Shown: positions 54,955 through 64,000 of the stretch, one piece after another | Position numbering within the stretch: position 1 is the first letter of the stretch | How the letters are laid out: every line of letters begins with the position of its first letter | Assembly: GCA_963854735.1 (NCBI GenBank) | Contig: OY978104.1 | Location: 372,001 to 436,000 of the forward strand | DNA: 64,000 nt | Direction of reading: 5' to 3' | Source: Marvania coccoides | Taxonomy: Eukaryota; Chlorophyta; Trebouxiophyceae; Chlorellales; Chlorellaceae | Position numbers and translations under genes: made by a program | Notes under the pieces: generated by a model | Database searches by the model: none | What the model saw: only the letters and a program-made list of their open reading frames with translations | Told to the model about the DNA's origin: nothing

Positions 54955-57394
54955 TTACTTTGCGGGAGCCTGCGCCTCCACAGCAGCTGCAGGCTCAGGC
55001 GCCGCCTCAAATGTTTCCAAAAATTCCTTTGCCCGCTGCAGCTCCTTGGCCGCCCGCCCTCTGCCCCACCCCTTCTCCACCGCCATCAGCTCCACCACCC
55101 TGGTGAGCGCCTCCAGGCACGCAGGGCGGTCCAGGAACGCCAGCCGCGTCCGCCGCGCCACAAAATCTTCGGGGGTCTCACAGTACTCGTGCCTGCAGCA
55201 GTACACCACCTCCGCCTCGATCACAGGGTATCCTCGCACCAGACGCCGCCCTAGCTTCAGTTCCTCCGCCAACCTCGTCACCTCCCGCGCCCTGTCTCCA
55301 TACGCGGCGGCCAGATACTTTGCGACTCTTGTGTCGATTGCTCCCGGCCTGTGGGGCACTGTGTAGTTCTGAGCGACTTCTGTGAAAAGCCCCCTGCTCC
55401 ACCCGGCGGCCCCTACTAGTGGGACCTGCTCGGTGACGCAGGGGCGGGCGTCCAGCCCCGCTGCAGCGGTGGCCGTGTCGACGGCGTCTTGTGCCATCAG
55501 ACGGTACGTGGTCCACTTTCCGCCGGTCACGGTAATTAAACCGTCGTTTGAAACTGTCACGACGTGGTCTCGCAGCGCACTGGAGGTATCAGGCGCGTTG
55601 GGATCCACCAACACCGCCAGCGGGCGGATGCCGCTCCACGCGGACTTCACGTCCGATCGCCGCACTTTTACAGTGAGATACTCGGAGATTGCGTCTAAGA
55701 TGAATTGTACTTCCGACTCTGAGGGCCTGGGCCGCATTGTGATGTCCGAGGAGGAGTCGGTGGTGCCGGCGATGGTCTCGCCCAGCCACGGCAACATGAA
55801 CACCACACGGCCGTCCTTGGTCTTGGGCACGATCATGCCGATGTTTTCGGGAGAGTAGTAATCGGGGAGGGTGATGTGCACGCCGGCGGAGCCCATGATC
55901 ATGTTGGGAGCGCCAGGGTCAGACATGTGCCTGCGGTGCGGTAAAGAAAAAGGAAAAAGTGAAATTAAAGGGAAAAGCCTTATTTAAAAGCTTGATTTGG
56001 AAAGGGAAAATACATTTGAGTCAAATGCAAGAATTATAGGGGGAAATATGCGTGTTGAAGCAAGAAAAAAACAGAGAAAGCCCATGGCTTTGAAAGGAAA
56101 AAAAGTGGTCTGGTGTTTTTCTATTCAATTAGTACTACTCGCCTGATACTGTCGGCAAAGGGACCGGTGGCGTTGATCACCACCTTGGCGTACACCTCTT
56201 TCTGCTTGCCGGAAAGCGCGTCCTTCACGGTGGCTCCGACGATTTTCCCAGTGGCGGGATCTTTGATGAGGCTGGTGACAGGAGCGTGGTTCACCACGGT
56301 GGCGCCCACGCCAGCGGCAGTGCAGGCCAGAGCCACGTTCATGCGGGAGTCGTTGAACTGGCCGTCGTAGTACACGATCTGAAGAAAAAAAGAAAAAAAT
56401 GTATATATTAGAGAGAGAGGCAAAAGCCGACGTTTTTAACTACAATTCAAAGTGATATTAAGGTTGCAACAAGCTAAAGAAGAAAAATACGAGGTGGGGA
56501 AATCAAAGAACGTACCACGCCCTTGAGGGTTTTGCCGTCTGCGCGGCTGGAGCACAGCGTGGGAAAGGCGGCTTTGGCCTTTCCGGGGGACTCGTAATGG
56601 CTCCAGGCCAGCGCCCTTGCGCCAGCGATAAGGTCGTAAGCCTTCATGCCCGCCCAGAAGTAGGGCACCTCCCACCACGAGTAGCATGGCTGGGCGAGAG
56701 AAAGAAATAAAAAGCGAAAAGTGAGGACGGCAATTCGGATAGAAATCTAAATGAGCGTTCAACCAACTTCCAAGAAGGCCAATTTTAGTTCTTGAAACAG
56801 TTTGATGTGGAGAAGCAATTTGCCCCCCTCCCTCCAAATTCAGCTCATCCTTTCCAAAGTGCAATCAGGAATTTTCCGAAAGCTCAACAAAAAAATAAAA
56901 AGCCCACGTTATATTCTCACCGTCATGATCGGTAGCGATGTCGCCAGGTGCGGCGCAATGTCCAGCACCGTCTTGCGTTCGTGCAGCGCCTCAAACACCA
57001 GCTTCAGCTGCCCCATGTCAAAGTTCTTCACTGCTTTTTCTAGGTACCGCACTCCACCATGCACCAGCTTGGTGGAACGGGAGCTAGTGCCCGCAGAAAA
57101 GTCCTCCGACTCCACCAGCGCAGTCCGCAGGCCGCGGGTGGCGGCGTCCAGGGCTGTGCCGGTGCCTGTGGCCCCTCCTCCGATGACGAGAACGTCAAAA
57201 GGTTCTCGAGGGGAGGACTGCCACAGCCGGCGGAGCTGCTCCTGCCGGGAAGGGAGCGGGGCGGGGGGGAAAGTCGGGTGGGTTGGGGCGCTGGGGGCCT
57301 TGGCGTGGGCCACAGAGGAGGAGGAGGAGGAGACGGCGAGGGCAAAACTTCCACTCAGCCCGAGGCCGAACGCCATCGCACAGCGCGTGTTCAT
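54955..57394 (-). CDS. FAD-dependent glycerol-3-phosph. dehydrogenase, mitochondrial
   Basis: Oxidises glycerol-3-phosphate to DHAP at the inner mitochondrial membrane and feeds ubiquinone (GUT2/SDP6 family). Exons 57394-56921, 56689-56516, 56378-56143 and 55930-54955 give 619 residues. A hydrophobic/Ser-rich leader precedes the dinucleotide fold DVLVIGGGATGTGTALDAA (about 80-98). SSRSTKLVHGGVRYLEKA is the family signature. YDGQFNDSRMNVALA, INATGPFADSIR, GVHITLPDYYSPENIGMIVP, FMLPWLGETIAGTTDS and ITVTGGKWTTYRLMAQDAVD follow. The C-terminus is the DAO-C helical domain with a short Ala/Glu tail; EF hands found in animal GPD2 are absent, as in plants. Intron 3 (56142-55931) has a GC donor (AG before GCGAGT), forced by phase. 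Confidence 0.94.
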
Positions 57395-58199
57395 GGCGAA
57401 GGTCCTGGTTCTGGTGGGTTGGGGTGTGGAAGAGCAGGGGAGATCCACTTTTTGGGGGGAAGGAGACTGAGAGATCGAAATAGGATTAAATACGTTTTAC
57501 TTGACAAAAAGCGCTGAGCCTACACGCACTCTGCGTGAAAGTGGAGTGTGTATCCTTTAAAATCCGAAAAATAAAATAAAATTGGGGCGTGGTTGAGGGT
57601 GTTTTTTTTTGTGACAGCAAGGAGCAAGCATGTGGACTGATCAAATTCTTATTTGGCTGAATTTCAATCATCTCCATTTCAATAACCGGCGTGTGCAGAG
57701 GGCCTAGGGCCTCATTTGGTCGCAAGGCAGCTTTAGAGGCAACAGGGTGGGACGAAACGGCAGTTGCGCTGCAGGGAGGGCGGTGCAGACACTATTGTAT
57801 ATATTCTTTTAGCCAGCAGGCATTTGATTGAGCTTCTCTTTTAAATTTTAATCGTGAATTCTACACGTTTGATTAATGGGTTCCTATTAGATATGAAAAA
57901 AATGGTAAATTCTTTTCTTCCACCGCGGGCGGACCACTGGTCCAGGCAGGCTGAAATGAATATGCAAATCTTTCTGCTGGCAATAATACGCTATATGGGG
58001 TCGCAGAGGGCTGGGCATTCTGACTTGGCTTCGTTGAGAGGGCACATGGAATAAGCGCTACTCATGGTACAATACGTATGATTGGCAATATGAAAACAAA
58101 CATTGGCATTACACTTATCTCTAACAATTATTAGCGAGGGAAGAATGCCTGAACATGTGTGTCCCAGCATGGCGCACAGCAATCCTTAGGCCCTGGGGA
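57395..58199. other. Intergenic, G3PDH promoter side
   Basis: Holds the G3PDH promoter. From about 57850 there is sequence leading into the retrotransposon remnant, with broken short ORFs and no clear protein match. Confidence 0.4.
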
Positions 58200-58690
58200 A
58201 GACCAGTTCCCCCAGTAAAACGCATTCGCATCGGACATGCCGCTTGTGTGCTTCTGGTTCTTGCGAGGACGAAGAGCACATGGTTTTTCATTGCACATGC
58301 CCTTCGTTGGTAGCAATGCGGGCATCCTACCCATCTTTATTCCCTGACGCGCCATCTTCTTCTTCGTCTTCCCCTTTTTCTCCTTTGAATCTTTTTCAGT
58401 TTCTGCAGCAAGCTCCGAAGCAGGTTGCTTCTTTCATTAAAGCCAGCCATGACGCTGGCGAGTACGAGAAGCTGCGTGGTTGGATATAAGCTTTTCTTTT
58501 CTTTTCCTTTGTTATTCTTTTCTCTTTTTCTTTTAGCGGTTGGTTTTTCTTTGGTCTTTCTTTATTCTCATTTTCATTCATCAATTTATTATTATTATTT
58601 CTGCTTGCACTTCGGTGCCAGTCTGCTATGTTGCCTTAGCTGCTTCTTTGTGCGGACTTTAAACCTGTAATGTATGTATGTATGTATAGC
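58200..58690 (+). mobile_element. 3' end of a non-LTR (LINE) retrotransposon
   Basis: The frame ending at 58489 encodes the zinc-knuckle-like tail typical of plant and algal LINE reverse transcriptases: CRLCASGSCEDEEHMVFHCTC (split CxxC...H...C), then MRASYPSLF and a helical end QAPKQVASFIKASHD. A 180-nt pyrimidine-rich 3' UTR follows, ending AAACCTGTAATGTATGTATG with about four ATGT units as tail. The 5' part is lost or decayed: an in-frame stop lies upstream. The same tail occurs at 10668-10706. Confidence 0.7.
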
Positions 58691-59098
58691 CGCCGGCGGG
58701 TCTTTAAGAAGAACGCCAAGCTTACAAACATAAAATGCTCGCCCGCCGAACCGGTCACAACATCATTTGCAGGCATTAAACGTCCCTTTACTAAGCTAGA
58801 AGAGGCCCGAGCACGAAGAATTACATGGCAGTAGTAGTGCGATCAAACCAGAATGAATGAGGTGATGTTTTCTTTGGGTGCCATTGCCCCCACGGCATTC
58901 GCATAGCGCAACTTGATGATTTTGTGCTATGTGGTGGCTGGCAAAACCTACTACCAAAAAGGCATATTTTTCCGAACGCCATGAAAAAAAATCAATCGTG
59001 GAGGAAAGGAAGAAGCCGGGTTCATCCCAGGGATGATACACATACCACAACGGTGGATAAGAAGGGCATATTTATTGCTGCACACGTATAAGAACGAG
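58691..59098. other. Intergenic, upstream of SH2 gene
   Basis: About 400 bp; promoter of the SH2-protein gene. GTATAAGAACG just before the ATG may be a TATA-like site. Confidence 0.4.
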
Positions 59099-61423
59099 AT
59101 GTCGAGAGACAAGGCCTTGTTGTCCGCGGGCGTCTCCGATTCTCCTCAGATCGAGGGCAGTGAGAAGACTTCGCCCCTGACCTACACCTCCCATTCAATG
59201 CCAGCGTGCAAAGCCATGGAAGCCAACACCTCTTACACGGTCATTCCTACCGACTTTACGAAGAAAAGGGAAATCCTGGAAATGCTGGCGCACCTCTCTG
59301 CTTCCCGGTACCCGTTTCAAGTGCCCCTCCTCCAGCCGTATGACGTGAGCATCATTTTTTATTCATTTTACTCCCTTTCCATCATGTTACCAGCATTCCT
59401 CACGCATCTACAGGAATCGGCGGAGGTCCCATCGGTCGCAGCTCTTCAGCGGGCTTTCGCCCGGACGCCCGGCGCGCACGCGAAGATGGTGTCTGGGCCC
59501 ACAACATTTACATATACCTACAACGGCGCCGGCGCGTGCGAGATGGCGGAGATGGCCGCTGAGATGTCAATCGACCAAGCGCCAGCATCGGTCGCCCTCC
59601 CTCTGCTCCCCCGCCAGCCCTTCCGCCTCCCCTTTAAAGTCTCTCTCAAGCTCGCCACCAACGCCCCCCACGATATCCCGGTCACGCTGCGGGCCTGCCT
59701 CGTACCCTGCGACGGGGTGACCAATCTTGACCACTGGGCTCCTCCCTCCCTCCCAGACCCCCGCCTCCTGGGATCTGAGGTGCACACCGTCATGAAGCTC
59801 GTAGACTGCGGCCTGGGGGTGCGCAACCGCGTGTTTGCAGCCAGGCACGAGTTTGTCTTTGAAAGCCTGCAATTCAGCGGGTCAAACAAGGTGGGCTCAA
59901 CTTCACTGGTACAATGCCTATACACCCACGCCCACCACCTTCACACACTCTTCTACACCCCCGAACTGTAATTCTGCCGCCCCAAAAATAGCATCGCGCA
60001 AAACTTGCCGTGTACTCAACTCTTTCTTCTTACTGCTGTACCAATTCTTGTCATTTGTAGGGCGAGCCCCTGTTTCTGGTGTTTCACGCCGCGGTTCCCT
60101 TCCCTGGGGTCGACATCTACAACCAGTTCATGCTGCCCGCCATCGTATGCGAGGCGGACAACATGGCCGAGCAGGCCGCAGCCGCCGAGCTGCTGTGGTA
60201 CGGCTCTCTGCCGCCCCGCCCTCCGCCCATGCTGCGCTCCAACGCCTGGAGCTTCCACGAGTACTGCGGCTACGTCACCAGCATGCTGCGAGACAGCTTG
60301 CATCTGGAGCGCGCTGTGTCTCCGGTGGACCTCATTTCCCTGGCCCATCGAGCCGGCTTCTTCGTAGCCTGTGACCCAGCCTTCTCAGGGGGGCCCTTCC
60401 CCTGCACTGGCAACCACCCGGTGGCCCCCGTGGTGTGCGGCGGTCCCACCACCCAGGAAGAGATCGACGGCATCCTGACGTACATCCACAGGTGCAATAC
60501 ATGACTAGTTTTGCTTTTGCCTTTTTGTACTGGTTTGAATCACAATTTTGGGGTTGAGGGCGGTTTTGGTGGCCTATACTTGCTCCAAGTGCATTGGTAG
60601 CATATAAAGCTGTTCATTGGGGGGTTTTATTGCCAAAATATGATTCTATCTCTCTCTCACACACTTATTTTTCAGGACGCAAGCGCTGCTCAAGGTGCTG
60701 AGGGAGCAGTACGAGCAGATCGACCCGCAGGTCATCTGCGGCTTCGGGGTGGGCCGCAACGAGGCGGAGAGCATGCTGGGTGGGCAGCCCCCTGGCACCT
60801 TCCTGCTGCGCTTTGGCTTCGAGGCAGGCACACTTGTCAAGTCCATCGTCACCCTCGACGGCACCCCCAAACACGTCAAAATCGGGCTGGGACAGATGCA
60901 ATACGTATCTCTTGCGGTCAGTATCCCCCACCCCCTTTCTATTTTTTTTTTATTTTTTTTTATTTGGCCCTCTACCTTTTCCCCTTCTCCTAATTTGTTT
61001 TTTTTGTCGCCCCTTACTTTCTACATTTCCTTCCTTTCTTTTTCGTCATTTCTGCAGGAAATCATCTCGCTGAGCGAAGAGGCCAAGTACCTGCTGGATC
61101 CTGTCTCGGGGCTGCGCTTCCCCCGGGAAATGGTGCTCAACCAGGGCTACGAGTGCGACGCCAAGGTGGAACAGCTGGCCATGTCCAGAATCGCCGCCAG
61201 CGAGCGGCCCGCCACCTCGGACGTGGCCTCCACCAATCCTTCCTACTCCGATGGAGTGGTACAGGTTCAGGTGCGGCAGTGTTCTGCTGCTGGCGATCAG
61301 CTCCCAGACCAGGAATTGTTCCAGGAGGAGGGTGTGGGACAATCGATGGATGACGTCGAGGAGACCAGCGGCATGCAGCGGCTGCGAACCCAGTACCACG
61401 ACCTCCGGATGCGGAGCGAGTAG
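59099..61423 (+). CDS. STAT-like linker-SH2 domain protein
   Basis: Exons 59099-59344, 59414-59890, 60061-60491, 60676-60916 and 61058-61423 give 586 residues. The C-terminal SH2 domain (about 403-495) has the STAT-type form: GFGVGRNEAESMLGGQPPGT, then FLLRFG with the phosphotyrosine-binding Arg430, VKSIV strand, and KHVKIGLGQ. It is preceded by a helical linker, as in metazoan STATs, Dictyostelium STATs and plant SH2 proteins. Upstream, about 160-290 is beta-rich (LPFKVSLKLATNAPHDIPVT, HEFVFESLQFSGSNKGEPLF) and may be the STAT Ig-like domain. No coiled-coil is obvious. The C-terminal 90 residues hold candidate Tyr sites (NPSYSDG, TQYHDL). If STAT-like it would dimerise through phosphotyrosine; DNA binding is inference only. 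Confidence 0.72.
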
Positions 61424-61450
61424 TTGAGTGAGTGGCAGCAGCGTCAAATA

Positions 61451-61480
61451 CCCACACGTGACTGACCCACACGTGACTGA
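61451..61480 (+). repeat. 15-bp tandem duplicate in SH2 gene 3' flank
   Basis: CCCACACGTGACTGA occurs twice head to tail, then CCTGACACG. It contains a CACGTG E/G-box palindrome in each unit. Confidence 0.8.
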
Positions 61481-61782
61481 CCTGACACGAACACTATCCC
61501 TCTGCAATGAATGTTTATCGTGTACTGAGTGTTTGTGTTTGAAATGAAGTTATTTAATTACTATTTGATGATTAGGGCCGGGGCCAACGCAAAAGCCTAA
61601 GCCCATTCTCAAACAACCTAAATCAAACACCGAAACGAGCGGCCCTGGATTAAAAACCCTGAAGGCCCACGTAATTCATTTATTATGGTAGTTAGCTCTG
61701 AGGATGCGTTTTTTCTCCTTTTTTCTTTAATTCTCCGTTGAATTCCCATTTTTCTTCTTCATTTTCTTCCTTTCTTCTACCG

Positions 61783-61920
61783 GCGTAGTGGCAGTATCCG
61801 TACGTCCACCGTACCGGGGGTTGATCCCAGTGGATGGAAGGGGGTACTCCGCCTTACTGTGGCGGGGTGGGTGGCACGTCGACTTGCAGGTCTCTATAAG
61901 AGCACCTTCGGTAGTAGACG
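61783..61920 (+). repeat. Possible tRNA-derived (SINE-like) element
   Basis: GTAGTGGCAGTATCC resembles a pol III A box/D arm, and GGTTGATCCC 25 nt later resembles a B box/T loop lacking one C. Between them a GTAC/GTAC stem encloses a 7-nt loop with CCA at the anticodon position. Acceptor stem pairing is not found, so it is at best a decayed tRNA relative. Confidence 0.25.
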
Positions 61921-62866
61921 TAACAACGATATGTAAACCCATTAAACCCACTATTACTGAGAGCATTTTATACTGTGTCCATCTTTGTCCGCTATCTTTT
62001 CCAGGAATTCCATGATGACAACCATGCTGCGGTTTCGCGATTCATGACGCCAATCCTGCAAATCACCTTTTGGCCCTTTCTCACCATGGTCTTTCGTCCA
62101 ACATTGGGGTTGTTTTTTCGCTAATCAATTCTGTATAGATTCCGTTTTTTTTTATTTCTGTTTGTGCCCACCGAGCGTTCCCCCTTTCCTTTTTGTATTG
62201 TCACACGAGGTGACACCCTTTATTTCACACAATACCCGAGCCAGATTGCGACTGGAATAAATAATATTAAGAATCCCATGCTGGCCTTTGTATCCCATGA
62301 TATTTTGACGATGGCCCCCGCGCCTCGATATGCCGAGATAACGACATTAAAAATTACCCATTTGATCCGCGCTTATTTTATTCTCCATTTTTTTTCATAA
62401 TGGACGTCCTGAATTCTCTTTCTCCCCTTCCTTTTTTCTTCCGCATCACGATGCGCATCACCAAACTGCGATGCCTTTCCCCAGGCGGAAAGCCTTCCAT
62501 GATAACGGACGACGTATTAAAATCCGATGTTGTTTCCATCTTCCATCTTTCTCACTTTTCTCCTGTAAACTTACTTTTTTTTTCCTTTCAAGGGAGCCGT
62601 CGGAGCAAAGATATGTGGGGGTGGGATTGAGGAGCGACCGCAGCGACCCTTTACCGCTGGAATTTAAATAAAGAGAAAGAAAGATACAATGATGGGTTGG
62701 GGGATGGGACGAGCAAAAGCAGCAACAAGAAGCGACCTGTCGGCTGCGGAAAACAATGTGCCTTGTGAAGCCACCGATGTTGCACGCATGAGAATATGCG
62801 AATATAATGATGTAATATTCACGCCTTTGAAGACCTGTGCGCCATTAATTGCCGCCTTTGCCTTAA

Positions 62867-62889
62867 AACACACACACACACACACACAC
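62867..62889. repeat. (CA)n microsatellite
   Basis: About 11 CA units upstream of the DUF2807-like gene. Confidence 0.8.
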
Positions 62890-62983
62890 AAGAAAAAGAA
62901 ATTTTCGCCACGCGGCGAATTCTTCGAGTGCCTCGACGTCTATTTCGCTTACAATTTCATTTAATAATTATAATTTAGCCGCA

Positions 62984-64000
62984 ATGCAACCTTCCAAGGC
63001 TCACTTTGGCCATGCACTGGCCGTGCTGTTCCTTCTCATGACAGGTGTTGGAATGCACAGCGTCGCGGCCCAGGCGCCCTCTCCTGCAGCTCAAGCAACG
63101 TCTACAGCTCAAGCCAGCTCCGCCCCGCCCTCGCTGACCTCTCAAGCGTCCAGCCAGTCTGCTTTTTCAGGCGTCACTCTCTGTGCCCCAATCAACCTTC
63201 TCATCCTGCCCAACACCACCGGAGGGCATTCTTTCAATGTGACCGCCGAGGATGCGGTTATTTCCAAGATCCAGGCGACTGTTGAGGATGCTAATTTGAA
63301 AATTAGCGTTGCAGGCCCCCTGCAAACCAATACCACCATTCAGCTCACCGTCACCCTCCCCACCGATGCTTTGAGAAGCATAACTCACAACGGGCCCGGT
63401 AAGACAGCTGCGAGAATAAAAATCAGTTAAAAAATCTTCCTTCTTTTAGTTGAGAAAGTTGTTTTTCATATGCCCAATAAGCACCGAGGATATTAAGCTC
63501 AGTCTTATTTATCAACAGAAATAAGATTTAAAGAGACCTCAGGGGGATGACGCCTATAGTAGGTGCACAGTTCCTACTCATTTTTAGTTGTTTTACGCCC
63601 TTCATATTGCCGTGCAGGAGCGCTGATTTACGTGGCACGCGACTTCACGCCGCAGTCCCTCGACCTTTCCACCAGTTTTGGCGCTGGAAAGGTCTACATC
63701 GACGCCCTCACGGCTGAAAATGTGACCATCAACCACCAGGGGTGAGCCCTTCATTTTTTTGGGGGGGGGGGGGGGAAAGCACTCACAATTAACTTTTTAA
63801 TTATTTAAAAATTAAGAGATACTTTTAAAATCATTCAAAGAAAAAAACAGTCAATCAATCAACTCCTTCGCAGGGTGGATGAAGTTGTTGTTACCGGTGC
63901 CCTCAACTCCGTCACGCTGGACTCCAACTCAATCGCCCCAGTCTACCTCACGGGCGTGCGGAACCGTGCTGAGGTCAACGCGGGCGGCGTCTCCGAAGTT
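62984..64000 (+). CDS. Secreted DUF2807-like (head GIN) protein, 3' end outside window
   Basis: Exons 62984-63398, 63618-63741 and 63874-64000 (open at the edge) give 222 visible residues. Residues 1-29 are a signal peptide (ALAVLFLLMTGVGMHSVAAQ). A Ser/Ala/Gln-rich stalk follows. From about residue 60 the protein alternates short beta strands and turns: FSGVTLCAPINLLIL, VEDANLKISVAG, IQLTVTLPTDALRSITHNG, then TAENVTINHQG and ALNSVTLDSN. This matches the beta-helical adhesin-like DUF2807 pattern ('l.v.l..p.L..l...G.'). Such proteins are secreted and of unknown role; several NxT sequons fit glycosylation. Intron 1 contains interspersed repeat copy D. Confidence 0.65.
63470..63580 (+). repeat. 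Short interspersed repeat, copy D
   Basis: About 110 bp. Head ATGCCCAATAAGCACCGAGG, middle AAGCTCAGTCTTATT, tail AGGGGGATGACGCCTATAG and GTAGGTGCACAGTTCCTAC. Colinear with copy C, inside intron 1 of the DUF2807-like gene. Confidence 0.7.

Larger units (their letters stand above)
61424..62983. other. 1.6-kb intergenic region
   Basis: Contains the 15-bp tandem repeat, the tRNA-like element at 61783-61830 and a (CA)n microsatellite at 62867-62889. ORFs at 62164-62671 and 62689-62964 have no conserved features. Confidence 0.45.

Noticed and set aside
61785..61800. GTGGCAGTATC identical to part of animal U4 snRNA
   Set aside because: The following sequence lacks the U4 5' stem-loop with its k-turn and the U6-pairing segment, so a U4 gene is not supported.
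62689..62964. 91-codon ORF containing a His/Thr repeat
   Set aside because: The repeat is the (CA)n microsatellite and the rest shows no conserved features.
1..64000. CRISPR arrays, rRNA genes, bacterial operons
   Set aside because: None seen; the window is intron-rich eukaryotic nuclear sequence.

Overview
The window looks like nuclear DNA of a green alga (chlorophyte). Genes are closely packed, occur on both strands and are split by many short introns (about 74 inferred here, mostly 60-250 nt). Several genes point to a plant-type cell with plastid and mitochondria: sucrose-phosphatase, an organelle-type DNA gyrase B, a plastid-type PDZ protein and hydroxyproline-type secreted proteins. The species cannot be named from sequence alone. 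Exon borders were set by reading frame, splice consensus and protein-family continuity; no transcript data were available.

Layout, left to right. 1-27.9 kb: a PDZ protein open at the left edge (-), organellar gyrB (-), PP1 inhibitor-2 (+), a 20-exon full-size ABCG/PDR transporter (-), importin-alpha (-) head to head with PUS10 (+), two tandem proline-rich secreted-protein genes (-), a conserved plastid-type protein (+), a DUF3140-like protein (+), a helical-repeat organelle-type protein (-) and a cysteine-containing secreted protein (-). 28.2-35.7 kb: one transposable element bounded by a 73-bp perfect inverted repeat. It carries a KDZ-type transposase on the - strand and, convergent to it, a multi-exon cargo gene with a peptidase-S74-type intramolecular chaperone domain. 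36.3-64 kb: sucrose-phosphatase (-), Sec61-beta (+), an SMP-C2 lipid-transfer/tether protein (+), an EF-hand-like protein (-), a histidine phosphatase (+), an LRR membrane protein without kinase (-), complex I NDUFV1 (-) head to head with complex III cytochrome c1 (+), FAD glycerol-3-phosphate dehydrogenase (-), the 3' end of a non-LTR retrotransposon (+), a STAT-like linker-SH2 protein (+) and a secreted DUF2807-like protein running off the right edge (+).

How the genes relate. Most are unrelated housekeeping neighbours. Exceptions are the NDUFV1/CYC1 pair, two electron-transport subunits sharing a 274-bp intergenic region, and the importin-alpha/PUS10 pair sharing 166 bp. The secreted-protein pair arose from a tandem duplication that also copied the last bases of PUS10. 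The most notable features are the KDZ element with its S74 cargo, the STAT-type SH2 protein, and the frequency of non-GT splice donors (six GC-AG introns and one apparent GA-AG intron, all forced by reading phase).
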